Origin: Cladopsammia gracilis
Lineage: Eukaryota; Cnidaria; Anthozoa; Scleractinia; Dendrophylliidae
DNA: 64,000 nucleotides
NCBI GenBank assembly: GCA_022457155.1
Contig: JAJGOT010000217.1
Location: 687,001 to 751,000 of the forward strand
Reading direction: 5' to 3'
Numbering within the stretch: the stretch's first letter is position 1; the number at the start of each line of letters is the position of its first letter. The notes beneath the pieces were generated by a model. The model made no database searches. It saw nothing but the letters and a program-made list of their open reading frames with translations, and was not told the origin of the DNA. The position numbers were made by a program, and so were the translations under genes. Positions 32,835-44,943 of this stretch are shown here, in pieces.

Positions 32835-33360
32835 TATTTATAACGGTTTGGAATTATTATCAGCGTCAGTTGTCTTGGCAGTATGCCATGACTCGAGGGT
32901 TTTCCGCACGCGATGGTCGCCTTTATCCGTAACAAGTGCATTTTTAAAGTCAATAGACTGATTGTTCGACCAAGCATGGTTTGCGATGTTGGATGTTTTA
33001 GAACAGTTCTTGACATTCCTGATGTGTTCTTTTTTTCGAGTTAGAAAACATCTTCCCGTTTCACCGATGCATGTAATTCCACGAGCAATCATTACAAGGG
33101 ATCCGATAAACAACTGGTTGGTTTGAAGATCAATGGGTGGCCTGAATTTTGGTGAAGGAAATTCCTGTTGTAAGGTTTCGTGGGATTTAGTGACGACTCT
33201 AATTCCATTGTTACGAAGTAATCTTGTGAGTGGTTCGGTGAGGTCACTGATGTAAGGGATTCAAACAAAATCAAGGCGTGTATTTGATGGTTCGGCCCAC
33301 TTCAAAAAGAAACCGACTAATTCTTCTGGCGTGGGAATTATTTCTGTGGAATGTTTTTTT
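32835..33360 (-). mobile_element. Second Penelope-like fragment (GIY-YIG part)
   Basis: The minus strand encodes STEIIPTPEELVGFFLKWA, a stop near 33,260, then the end of the RT region and a GIY-YIG-type domain: ITCIGETGRCFLTRKKEHIR, then SNIANHAW, IDFKNA and RKTLESWHT. The Tyr of the usual YIG is Cys here. Stops and frame changes show that it is a dead fragment, different in sequence from the copy at 29,370-30,783. Confidence 0.75.
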
Positions 33361-34817
33361 CTTTTATCACAATCATACAGCAATCTTTATCAAAAGATGG
33401 GACTTTGAGGCTTTATGAAAAAAATTAGACTTAGCACTTTAAATACCACTGGCTGCTAATGAAAACCAAACTTTGTGGTATTATTTTGTTAAAAATAGCA
33501 GTGTTGCTGTGTTTTTTGGTAACAGTTAAAGTTTTAACCCTAAATAGCTATATACAAATGAACTTTTTCGTTGCGTTGTGTAATTATTATTCAAGGGGAC
33601 AAGACCTCTAATTTAAGAAAATACTATTAATAGGCACTTTGGCAGAAGTTTATATTTTGAAGACTGCAATAGGACTTTTCTTTCTGCCCCATCACTTTTC
33701 TAATGGATCCGTCCCTACGTGGTATGAATATAACCGTAAATATAAAGGCAAAGGTACAAGAAAACTATGTTCGACGATCTTAAATTATACCGCATATACA
33801 CTTTCCACCATGGCTTCCCCACTTTAAAAATAGTGGCCACAACTGTAAGTATTTTTATACGGAGTGACCCTGAACAGACAGCTGAAAAACACTTATTTCC
33901 ATAACTCAGACTGTCCTTTTGAGCCCACGGTGCGCCCCCACCCCAAAACATGTGTGAAATTTTCACTGCCAGCGACTGCTGACCGGAAGGTCCTTTCATG
34001 GTATGGAAACAAGGCACTACCCCAGACTTGAGGCTCGCGCGTACAAAAAGTGCTTTACAATCTGCTTTATGACCATCAAGGGTACAATGAAAATTGTCCA
34101 TTACATGAATGAGCTGGCTCTAAGAGCCCTTTGATTAATTTCTAGGGTAGAGTAGATTTCAAACAAGACCTTCAGCCACTACCTAGTCCACTACGCATCC
34201 CCTCATTTGGGACGTTCTTAAACACTTCCCACAAGCATTGAGCAATGACCCAAACTATAAGAGCTGCGTAGAAGACTGACAACCATTACATCATCGCATC
34301 TAAAGAAGGGCGACCATAATAAACTAGGAAACATCTTGTTTACAGGAGAAATGTTTTTATCTCTGACCACAGATAACCACAATCACAGGCAATAACTGTA
34401 CAATTTTGATAAGATATTTGGCTTCCAGGGTTTATTTAAAATATATAATATATAATATTCCTTGTACAATGGTGTGTTACCCTCTGAATAGTTTTTCAAA
34501 GGATTGGGTATAAAAATTACCCTGGTAAATAATTATGTTGCCACATTAGAATCTTGTTGCTTATAGAAAAATAACAACAGAACAAGAAATGAAAAAATGC
34601 ATGTGCATATATATATAAGTATAAATTACAAAGGTACATGCATATGATGAAAATATATTATATAGCACTTACGTGAAATCTTTCATTGAGTATTTTTTTA
34701 CAAAGTGAGTTAAATAACTTACATATTATAAGCATTGCAAGCATACATCAATATTATTTTTCCGTAAAAAGCTGGACACCTCAAGTTTTAATGACCCAGC
34801 TTAAAAATTTTGCATCT
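33361..34817. other. Unassigned non-coding DNA
   Basis: Short open frames only, including one of 128 codons on the minus strand (33,715-34,101) with no recognised domain. Confidence 0.4.
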
Positions 34818-34825
34818 AAACAATT

Positions 34826-34959
34826 GGGTGTTTCTTGGTGTTGCGGAAGCCATTGTTGGTTAGCTTTTGTGTTGTGGTGTGGGTATTGTTCAGTGTCTTT
34901 TGAATCTTTTGTTTTACGTCATTTGGTGATCACACCATCCGCAACATCAAGAAACTACC
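34826..34959 (+). mobile_element. hAT-like MITE family E, copy 2, exact 8-bp TSD
   Basis: It begins GGGTGTTTCTTGGTGTTGCG and ends CGCAACATCAAGAAACTACC. AAACAATT flanks both ends exactly (34818-34825 and 34960-34967). It matches 29,083-29,219 in direct orientation. Confidence 0.85.
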
Positions 34960-34967
34960 AAACAATT

Positions 34968-37002
34968 TAAAACTTACTGTAGTTTACTACATGGTTCCTT
35001 ACAATTGGTCAAAGAAGAAACTTGTTCTGCTATAATGTCAATGACACAAGTATGTAAAATTAAATGTTAATTCCTATTTTTGAAATAGTTCTCTGAAAGG
35101 CCAAAGTTAAAACTTACAGTATTTTGTCAAACACTGGCTACTACATATGAAACAACTGGAGTTAAATGTTTAAGTGAATATAAACTCAAGGCTGTTACCT
35201 AACAGGAGCCCTGTAGCCTGGGGTTCCAAGGAACTGATATGGGTGCCTTATATTTCACTAGAGCACCTAACATTTCATAGCCTGGGCTCCCAACTTCTAA
35301 GCTTTGGGCTTTGTGGGCTCCTTGGAGTTTTTCTTAGGCAACAGCCATGATATAATCGCTAAGCATATGCTGAACTAATAAAAATTATTATTGTCTAATA
35401 CTTTGAATCCTATAATACAAGTCTGGTAAAAAAATGAAATCAGTTGTAATGTAACAATAGACCCTGCTATCAGTTACAAGGACTAACACTCAGTTTGTGG
35501 GAAATCCTTTACAACATACTCATGCACCAAAATTGCATGCAGTTTGTATAGTTGGGAAATAAAATTTGGTAGTTTTGCTGGAATGCAACTGCCCAAATTC
35601 AAATTACTTCCTTATTAGATTAATTTATACCACACTGTGTTTACATGTCCTGGCAAGCTGGTGTGTCCATTCTTTTTAACCAAATCTCTAAATACAAAGC
35701 TAAATACTAAGTGAATAAATGATAGCTACAGGACTGAGCACTCTCTAACCTGGCAGAGGTTAGAATTAGCAGGTTGTTGTGTTGGACAATAGGCAGATTA
35801 ACATAATTTCAGCTTTGTTTGTAAGTTCATACCATCTACACGGTCGATAAAATTTTCTTTTGATTACAGTAACAAGTTTTCTTGTTTATAAAACAATGCA
35901 CTTTGAAAATGTTTGCAGCATAACAAGAAGCCAAGTCTGACTCCAGGTCATAAAACTCTAGGCTGCATTGATGAGCAGCAAATACTTGTGTAACTACATG
36001 AACCATAGTCTTAACTAGATATAACTAATCTAATCAAACCTTTATATTGAATCTGTATAACACAAGTAGCATACGAGTCCTGCTCATTGCAATGTTATAT
36101 CTTATATGTCCATATTATAGTCATTATTAAGAGGTACATCTGAGTTAAAAGCAGTTTGCAAAGTTCAGCAGCATTATTACCTTGATTTCTTTGCAATGAA
36201 TGGATAATAAATACCAATTCCATATTAAATTTCCAAGCTATAATTACCTGGCTTAAAAAAGTCAGTCTGCTAGCTATAATATGGGTTGCCAGGTATGAGC
36301 AATTTTGATTTAGCATTCAAAATATAACATTAAATCGTGTATTAAAATTGATTGTTATTTGTCATTTGGAGAGCATTATTTGTCTATGATCTGTAATATA
36401 TATACCTCTTGTATAACAGTTTGTGTGAAAAAAGGCAATTTCAACCCTTTAATCATTGTGGAAGTTTGCTCATAATCTATATAGGTAATCTTCGTAACAT
36501 GTATACATAATCACAGAAAAATATACCGGTAACCGGCATAAAGAGCTTTCAGTAATATCCAAGTTGCCCGTAAAAAGTGACAATAATACACGCAAGACAT
36601 TAAATTTTGCCTTTACATGCATGAGATCTGCATATCCACATAATGTGGATTTGTACATTTAAATACTGAGTAAGAAAGTTCAGTGATTGATGATCACTTA
36701 CTGGTATCTGTGTAAATTTTAGTTTGACGAAAGTACGAAATGTTACTTGTCATATGACAATATCACTGAAGATCTGTATCAGTTAAACTGCCAAATATTG
36801 GATGTGTCTAGCTGTGTAAGATTATTTATACAGGTAGGCTCTTTGCATTGTTTTAAATAAAGTAAATAAACAATACTTTGTTCATATCACAAACTTAAAC
36901 TACAATAGTAATAGCATAATAAGTAGTAAGAACTTTGATGAAGGCCACTGAATGAAATCTGGATATCTCTTAATAACAAACTAATTACATGCAGTTTATA
37001 AT
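34968..37002. other. No feature seen
   Basis: AT-rich DNA. A weak internal repeat of AGCCTGGGGTTCC/AGCCTGGGCTCCC lies at 35,215-35,300. No gene recognised. Confidence 0.4.
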
Positions 37003-37146
37003 GGTAATAGGACTGAGTGGAGTCCAATTCGGTCTGTAGTCATATGAGTGATTAACAAAATCAGACGACCGCAAAGTGGGAGTTCAATTTGTTTAATCAG
37101 GAGTATGATTACAGACAGAATTGGACGACACGAAGTCCTGTTACCA
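37003..37146. mobile_element. Foldback MITE (TAATAGGACTGAG ends)
   Basis: GGTAATAGGACT and GTCCAATTCGGTCTGTA on the left pair with TACAGACAGAATTGGAC and AGTCCTGTTACC on the right. A related stretch with GTCCAATTACATCGTCC lies at 37,288-37,345, so a second diverged unit may be adjacent. Confidence 0.6.
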
Positions 37147-38307
37147 ATTAATCATAACTATAACAAAATTTGAGGATAGAACGTTAAATGGTTACACGTT
37201 TTGCTGATTAAAAACATAGCAATTGAGTGTGTTTTTGACCGAGAGGCATGCATGGAAAAAGGATGGTGTGTAGAAATGACGCGTACTGTCCAATTACATC
37301 GTCCAATTGCAAGCATGACACACAAACTGTCCTATTAATGCTTTAATCGGGCCTACTGATAACCAATCAGAATCGAGAATTTTGTTATAGTTTTGATTAA
37401 TATTGTAATAACACTGACTTAGACATTGCTGTAAGAGTTATAACAATGCACAATATTATCGTTTTTAAAGCCATTAAACCATCCATCAGTTTAGGTCCAG
37501 GTGACAATCACTTTAGTCAAATATAAATAGAATCAGTAATATTAGGTACTTTTAATTTTTGATTGGTAACAAGTATAAATATATTTAGTGCATAAATATT
37601 AAATAAAGTAGGCATATAGGGATAATCAAAATTGATACCAATTCAGTGGCCTTCAACAAGTTCAGCCTGTAAACCATGTATAAAAATAAAGTATCTGTAA
37701 TTATTGGAAAATCACAAGCCTCTCTGATTTCACAATAGTACTAGTAGTCTGAGAAATCAGATGACAGCCCAATACCACATTCTCTGCAAATGAATTAAGT
37801 ACGGATTTGTTTTGTCCATTACATGGGAACGCAGTGGAATGTAAAATATTAATCAATTAATTATGTAATAATTGTTAATATTATCATCACTGATAATAAT
37901 TAGGTATGAATTAAAACTGTATCATGGTTTAATAACAAACACACAGAATAAGCCACTAATGCTGTGTTCACATCAGTATCAAAACATGTTTGGAGTAAAC
38001 ACGTTTCAACGAAACACGTTTCACGCCTGCTTCTGTAATTTATGCTGTTTTACAAAACAAGCATATTATAACAACGCTCACATAAAATCTCTATATTTAC
38101 ACATGAACCAAAATAAAAAAAGAGCTTAAACTCACTATTGTATGAATTGTCATTTAATTTCACCTCTCAAGCCCTTCGGAAACAAAGGGCATTGCAGCGT
38201 TCAACAAGGACACAACATCTGCGCTAACGTGTTTTGTCTGGCTTAGATCGAAACTACCTCGTAAAGTAGTTTCCATCATGCTCGGAATAAACATGAACAT
38301 TTTATTA

Positions 38308-38424
38308 CAGGACAGTCACTTTATGGAATTCTCTATCGAACGATTTTAAACTTTGCAAATTGGTTGTCGATTTTAAATGTCGCCTTAAATCTCAGCTTTT
38401 AAATAATTTTTGTAACTCTATGTG
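38308..38424 (+). mobile_element. LINE 3' tail fragment
   Basis: A short frame reads TVTLWNSLSNDFK and ends KSQLLNNFCNSM then TGA. The LWNSL motif matches the C-terminus of LINE reverse transcriptases as at 7,890-8,144. Confidence 0.55.
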
Positions 38425-38584
38425 ATTAGATGATTCATAATGCTTATTATGTTTATAGATTCATACTATGCTTTTATAGTATTTTGTATTATATTTCACT
38501 ATACAAAGTATATTTCTAATTTTATCATTGTATTTATTATTGCTGCTGAAAATCCTGTTTGGGGACATGGTAATAAAGTATGTA

Positions 38585-38586
38585 AG

Positions 38587-38618
<32 letters not shown>

Positions 38619-38622
38619 TGTT
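38585..38622 (+). repeat. (TATG)n microsatellite
   Basis: About nine TATG units, 160 bp after the LINE stop codon. It may be the LINE's 3' simple-repeat tail. Confidence 0.85.
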
Positions 38623-38766
38623 TTGATCATGATTCGCACAAAACGTGTTTCATTCGTGATTAGACTAAACATGTTTTGCCCTTGAGTGAACACAGCATAA
38701 GGTACACAAAGGCAGTTCAGTGAAATCTCTTACATATGTAGGTGCACAGTACAGCAGGCTCCAGTG

Positions 38767-38895
38767 GTTCAGATGTTAGATAGAGCTATCCATTGGATAA
38801 ATCGCAATCCAGTGGATAACATAATAATGGTTTTGTTAATGCTCATGCACTAGAAAGTGATTTATCCAGTGAATAGCATTATCCATCTTTTGAAC
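38767..38895. mobile_element. Small imperfect foldback MITE
   Basis: GTTCAGATGTTAGATAGAGC and CATTGGATAAATC at the left pair with GATTTATCCAGTG and GCATTATCCATCTTTTGAAC at the right. Confidence 0.65.
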
Positions 38896-39625
38896 AACTA
38901 CAGATGGAGGGACAGTTAGTATCTTATCATGAAGTGCCCAAATTAAAGGTAGAATTCATAAGAGGGTTTGTACCCTTTTCTGGACTAGACATTCAAGCAT
39001 ATTCATTTTTAAAGTGTCAGTTTGATCAAATCTTTAAATTTTGCTTTTTTGCACTTCTTGAAAGGAAATTATGTATATTTAGTTACCACTCCAAACTATT
39101 TTTTAATCCGATCGAGGAAAACGTTTTGTTTTTGTGGCCATACCTTTCGCATTTGCATGGCTGCCATTAAATTTACATGTTTCTGAAGTTCCAAAAGATA
39201 GCCAGTGATAGTGACGTCAGACACTCAAAACTTCCTCTCTTTGGAGTTGTTGTTTTGCAGGGAATGGCAAAGAAATGTATTAAAATCTCAAGCGCATATG
39301 CAGAGGTATTGTTTTCGCTCATTAAACCTCTTGTCTTGTGCCATTATTGATGCCATTGTTGTCGTGAATGACTGAACTATAATTGAGAGGATTTTTTTAG
39401 TCTGATGTAAAAAAAAAAACGTTTGAAAAACGGTTTGGACAGGTTTACTAAATACATTATTTCCTTCCGAAAAATGCACAAAAAATGAAATTTACAAATT
39501 TGATTAACTGGCACTTTAAGGACTTTCAAGGATACTTTTCACCACAAAAATTGTGCTCTTGTACAAAAATGCACTTTGACTCAATAGCCTTTAGAGCCAA
39601 TTGAAATACCAGTTTTGTCTGTGTA

Positions 39626-39903
39626 AAGGTGATGTTGCACAGGACGATTCGCAAGGACAATTTTTAGCGCAACAATGTTGCGTTAAAAGTTGCGCTAAAA
39701 GTTGACGCCATGAAACATGGGTGCGCGGATGATTTTCTTCGAAATTTTTTTGTTGCGAGTTTTTGAAGCTGATTCAAAAACTCGCAACGTGAAAATTGCG
39801 AAGAAAATCGTCCGAACACCCGTGTTACATGGCCTCAACTTTTAGCGCAACATTGTTGCGCTAAAAATCGTCATTGCAAATGGTCCCGTGTAACATCACC
39901 TTA
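39626..39903. mobile_element. Foldback MITE with TTGCGCTAAAA words
   Basis: The ends are AAGGTGATGTTGCAC and GTGTAACATCACCTT. Inner partners: TTTTTAGCGCAACAATG/ATTGTTGCGCTAAAAA and AAACTCGCAAC/GTTGCGAGTTT. TA/TTA flanks both ends. Confidence 0.8.
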
Positions 39904-40100
39904 AGGATTTATTCGACTTCACTAAACACTGTGCACCTTAAGGACTTCAGTGGCACTGTCAATTTTAAGTAAGGTCTCTTTCATCAAATTATAGGTTTAC
40001 TGCTGACGAAAAAATGACCTTACAAATTGAAATGATACATGCCAAAATTAGCACAAAATAAGACACTGTTGCACAAAATTACCAATTGAATATTGCATTT

Positions 40101-40710
40101 AAGGCGGCTCCGTAGAGTTTTAACAAAAGCGCCTACACTAACTATCATGAGTTACAAAATAAAGCCTAATTTTCTTGTCTTGCAATTTTGGTTCAATTGA
40201 TTTATCAGTAAGGATGCTAACATATTTTTGCTTAATTATCAGCTGTTACTTTCTGGTAGAGGCCAAGATTGCTTTGGTAAAAGAGCATCTAAAGAATGGC
40301 AAATATTGTGCAAGAATTGACCTTAATTCTTTAATATTTCAAGTTTCCTTCAGTGAATGTTTTTAAACTTTGCTATCTTGCGAAAAGAACATTTTGGAAG
40401 GAAAAAATCATAAGGTCGTTCAGACAGTTTCCCCAATATCACACAATTCAATTTTACTAAATTGCTCTGACAGATTTTTTTTCTAAAAAGAGTACGTCAA
40501 AAGCAGCGTTTGTATCTCAAACTTTGGGAAGTTTTAGAAAAATTCCCCAAAGGAAACGCTAGAAAATATGTGGTTAATGTTGGTTATTTTTGCTTGACTG
40601 ACGTCATAAAATTGTGGAAAAACATTCAGTTTTCTGTGAGCATGTGCAAAATTACAAAAGCCTGTGTCACCAGCGAGCATGCGGCTATAAAACTATAGGG
40701 AGCCACCTTT
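40101..40710. mobile_element. MITE downstream of the receptor gene
   Basis: AAGGCGGCTCCGTAGAGTTT and, at the right, AACTATAGGGAGCCACCTT form imperfect terminal inverted repeats; TTAA occurs at both ends. About 610 bp with no coding frame. It lies 245 bp beyond the receptor stop codon and may be within the 3'UTR. Confidence 0.65.
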
Positions 40711-40954
40711 AAAGTCATATTTCTTTTACTAAAACTTGTCACTTTACATACCAATAACTTTATAAGTACCATTTTTACGAATAGTGTACATACCTCAAGA
40801 GAACAAATTTTTAAATGGGTAAATGAAAGTATTGTAGAAGCACCAAAGAATCATCATCTTTGTTTTAAACAGCAGCTTAAGTCACAGACCAGTACTGTGT
40901 ACTCATTTATGTAATGTCATGGAACTAAATAAAAAATATGACCAGCCTTGAAAT

Positions 40955-40999
40955 TCATACATCAACAGATACACTCTGCTTGTGATTTCTTGATGAAAC
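40955..40999 (-). CDS. Receptor terminal exon
   Basis: Acceptor TTCATTTTTAG, then 14 codons VSSRNHKQSVSVDV and TGA, phase 0. The C-terminal V-D-V fits a hydrophobic-x-hydrophobic (class II) PDZ ligand. No AATAAA was found close downstream on this strand. Confidence 0.6.
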   Translation of the reverse strand, partial: VSSRNHKQSVSVDV

Positions 41000-43900
41000 C
41001 TAAAAATGAAGCATAAAAGGGTATGTTGGACAAAATCCATGAAATGTTGGGAGTGACTGGCAAAAAATAATACTCAGTGTTACAGCACCTACTGCACAGC
41101 AATTAATTATTAATCACAAAGAACTACTGCCTTTCCCCAATACGACAAAGACAACTTTAATTTTTTTCAATTTTAAGAACTAGGGGGAAAAAGACTTTGA
41201 AAATGTTGAACCTTAAGACACTAAAAGAAATCAAAAGCTCCTGCGAGCCAACTTGTGTATATGAAACATTAAACCTTCAGACCCTCCCCTCTCTGACGCG
41301 TTTTGCAACAATGACCTACCCCCCCCCCCCCACCCCCAACCTCTGTATCCACTCCCCTTCCTCCAACATTGTCTCCATGGGTAAGGAAGGTGACCATTAC
41401 CTATTGCATTTGGAATGAGCAATATGTGTGGAAGCCTTATACACTTGTCAGGGGGATTACCAAGAAAAGTTTACAGCCAATAGAGGGATGGAAGGAAGGA
41501 AAATTTGAATACTTTCAAGACCCATCTGCTTGACTCGTTCAATGTTTTGCACATTCATGAGTTAAAAAAGTATAATGTTGAAAACTATTAATGGAAAAAC
41601 CCTCATGATAACCCCTGAAATCTGTAAGAGAATGTTACAACAAAAGAGAAATCATTCACACCATTATTAATTTTTTACCTTATCTTCTCTGTGTATTTCA
41701 ACAGAAGTACTTGTCGATGAAGATCCAGAATTATAGCTATCTGTTAAAATAGTTAAAATAATAAGATCAGAGGAAAAGAACATACTTGGAGTGCAAGAAA
41801 TGTTCGCACAGATAAATAGTTATTGTTAGGCTTATGAAGGTTGTTTGGCACATTGTTATCAAGGTTATGCTCTAAGAGTTATCATAGGGAGCCCAAAGGA
41901 GGTCTGACTATAACACTTAAGGTGCCTGTAAGTTACACTGTAAGCTATGTGCAAAAACTCAGTTTTTCTTATCACCCCAAGACAAAAGTTAGTCGCTTAT
42001 ATATGGCACCCTGCACTGCACAATTCTCTTTCTTTTATTTCAATCACTTGTTTCTTTTTTTTTTTTCCTTTTTGTTTCTTCTTCTTTTTTTTCTATTGTT
42101 TGATCCTTTCTTTTTATTTCAACAAATTGGTGTGTGTTGCGATTTCTAATCATGTAATTAATTTCACTGGCCTGCCAAGATTAGCTTTTGCTACCTGCAG
42201 GCCAGTATTATAAATACTATAATAACTAACTAAAATAAATAACTATATTTAGAGAGGAAAGCCACATCAGCCGTAGCTGGTTTTCATGCAGGTCCTCTAT
42301 CCAGATCGAATTGGAAATTAGAATGTTGATTTTTGAACAGAGGGGAAAACCGGAGTACCCGGAGAAAAACCTCTCGGAGCAAGGAGAGAACCAACAACAA
42401 ACTCAACCCACATGACGCCAGCGCTGGGAATCGAACCCGGGCCACATTGGTGGGAGGCGAGTGCTCTCACCACTGCGCCATCCCATGTTGTTGTTGCTAG
42501 AGCACAGCCCTGGTTATGATAGCTATTTCTGTTGCAAGGACAGTAATATTGTTATTGCACACATTTTGTTCAGCAATGATGGACATTTTGTATATACCAG
42601 AATGTTATTCATCAAAATTGTGCTGGTTGTATCAAAGAATAAAATTGCAATGACTTGTGACACAAGTTTTCCCTGGTGATGGTAATGCATTTATATAGCG
42701 CAGTTTCCATGTGCATACAGTGTATGTTCAACTGCAAGGTAAAATTACCATTGGCCCATTATGACCCCATCCCACCCACCTACCCCGTGATACTGAACAC
42801 AACAGACCACAGCACCAGGAGACCTACTCTTGATGTGGGTTCTTAACATTCCCTAACAGTTTAAGTATGAAAGGGCCAAAAACAGCTTAACATCACCCAC
42901 CGATATTACTGACCACTGTTTATGGGTAAGGTCTATTACTACAATTAACGTATTTAGAAAGTGATAAGTGAACACAAACCTTTAGTATTTCTGAGGTCTT
43001 GATGACTTAACCTCCCTTCACTGTAAAACCAAAATTTAAGTGTTAGTCTAAGCATTACATTGTGCAACTAAAGTTTACAACCAGGTGTACTTTGTATCAT
43101 TGCGATTGTCCTTATGTTGTCTTTGGTTTGACCCCTTGATTTGCAGTGTGTTTCATTTTGTCTATAGAAGATCCACCATGTGGAATTATAACAATGCCGG
43201 GGGGCGGGGGGGGGGGGGGGGGGGGGAGGGGGGGAGGGGGGGACTCATAAAAATGACAGGGGTGCTCGTCTGAAATTTTCGAAAAGCACCCTAAAAGGTA
43301 CCAGAATGTTGTTTGATGGGCGTGGCTCAAATGAATTTTTACCCCAAAGAGGTACCAATTCTAAAACAATATTGTAATTAGTTTTTTAAAAACCATTTAG
43401 TGGAAAAACTAATAAATCAATCAACAACACGTCATATTCTTGGCTTAATACCCTAAAAGGTACCGCGATAAATTCCAACGGGGGTCACTTTGAATTTTAG
43501 CACCCTAAGAGGTACCAATGTACACATTTTGACCTATAAAAGGTACCACGAGCACCCCCTGTCATTTTTATATGGGAGTTCCCCCCCCCCCCCCCCCGGA
43601 TGTAATGCTGTTGTATGGTAATTATACTCAACACAGAATGGACTACTTTCACATTTGCGGAAAGTGAAAACACCAATTAATGGCTACCAGTTGATTTGTA
43701 CTAAGGTAAATCACAGGCCATAAAAGACGTCATTACTTCCATTTTTAATATGACGTAGAACTTATATAATTACCTGTCTCCTCCTGGTGTGGAACTTGCA
43801 AACATGTGGGTTATGGGAGTGGTGCTGTCACTGCTTCCTGGTAACTTTTTATTGGCTCTCACCTAAGGAGCAATCAAAAATTTAATCCTTTTGCTCCCAC

Positions 43901-44912
43901 AGTTAAATGTTGAGTCATGCCAAGTGGTTCTCACTTTTTAGTCCATGTTTTAAATTCTGCGGTGTGACCATTCATATGAAAGCTCATCATCAGTATTTTT
44001 CTATGGTACTGTCTGTTTTCCAGTTTGCTACAAAATGACATACATTTGGTATTTTTCATAAATTTTGATTCGAGGCACTCTTGGGAAAGAAAGGGTTAAT
44101 ATGCGCAGCAAAAGAAAGAAAGAATGCTCCAGATTTTCAAGATTCTTTGAATTTGGTGCATGGGCATTAAATTTGAGTACACAAGAATAAAGATGTTACT
44201 TCTTAACAGTGATATACCGTATTTTCTCAATTAAACGCCCCCGGCGTTTATTTCAAACTTGGCCTAGTGGACCCGGCATTTCTTTGAATCAGCAGTTTTT
44301 TCTCGCCCGCCATTTTTAAAGAAAGGGTTATTATTCGTTTTTCTTGGCAGCCGTGTACCTTGCCTTTTAATCTTAAGTTACAACTTCCTCTATTATACCC
44401 GGCGTTTATTCGGGGCCAGGCGTTTAATCGAGAAAATACAGTAATTTAATTTGAGAAGTATCAAGCTTCACTCACCATTGTAGGTCCCAAGGGCCATCTT
44501 GATCCAGCTGAGAAAGAAATGAAAAAGAAATTTTTTTTCATGACAATTATGTAGTGATCAATAATATTGAACTAAGTAATTTACACAAAATGAAGTCCAG
44601 ATCCTAATAAATGTTGCCAAAGCCTGTGCACAAATCTTTTAGTTTTATAAGCAACAGAGGAGAGCAATGAGCAGTGTATGTTGTTAATTACAAAATATGT
44701 TATTAGGACAGTAATGTTGTAATAATTTGGCCTCCCATGCGATTGCGGTCCAATTACATGTTGGAGAACAAATAAGAAAAGAGTGCAAAGAGAATTAATT
44801 AGAACTAGGAAGGAATGCAATGAATAGTGTGTCCAGGGTAGGAATAGAGAATAATTTTTAATAATTGTGAGAGCCAAACAATTAGTCAGATCGTTTTTTT
44901 TTTTTTTTTTTT

Positions 44913-44943
<31 letters not shown>

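Larger units (their letters stand above)
37960..38697. mobile_element. Element with about 70-bp TIRs, TAA duplication and a LINE tail inside
   Basis: TGCTGTGTTCACATCAG at the left and GAGTGAACACAGCA at the right are inverted partners; further in, CAAAACATGTTT and AAACACGTTTC words also pair. TAA flanks both ends (37957-37959 and 38698-38700), as in PIF/Harbinger-type elements. The interior holds a LINE fragment and a TATG microsatellite. Confidence 0.7.

Noticed and set aside
33715..34101. 128-codon minus-strand frame
   Set aside because: No recognised domain and low-complexity ends; sits between repeats with no splice support.
38585..38622. Possible CRISPR-like or regularly spaced array
   Set aside because: It is a plain TATG microsatellite without spacers; no spaced repeat array was seen anywhere.
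42421..42485. A tRNA gene on the minus strand (GCAGTGGTGAGAGCAC ... GGTTCGATTCC)
   Set aside because: The 3' half of the acceptor stem is missing and the sequence continues into a repeat body found twice; it is a SINE head.
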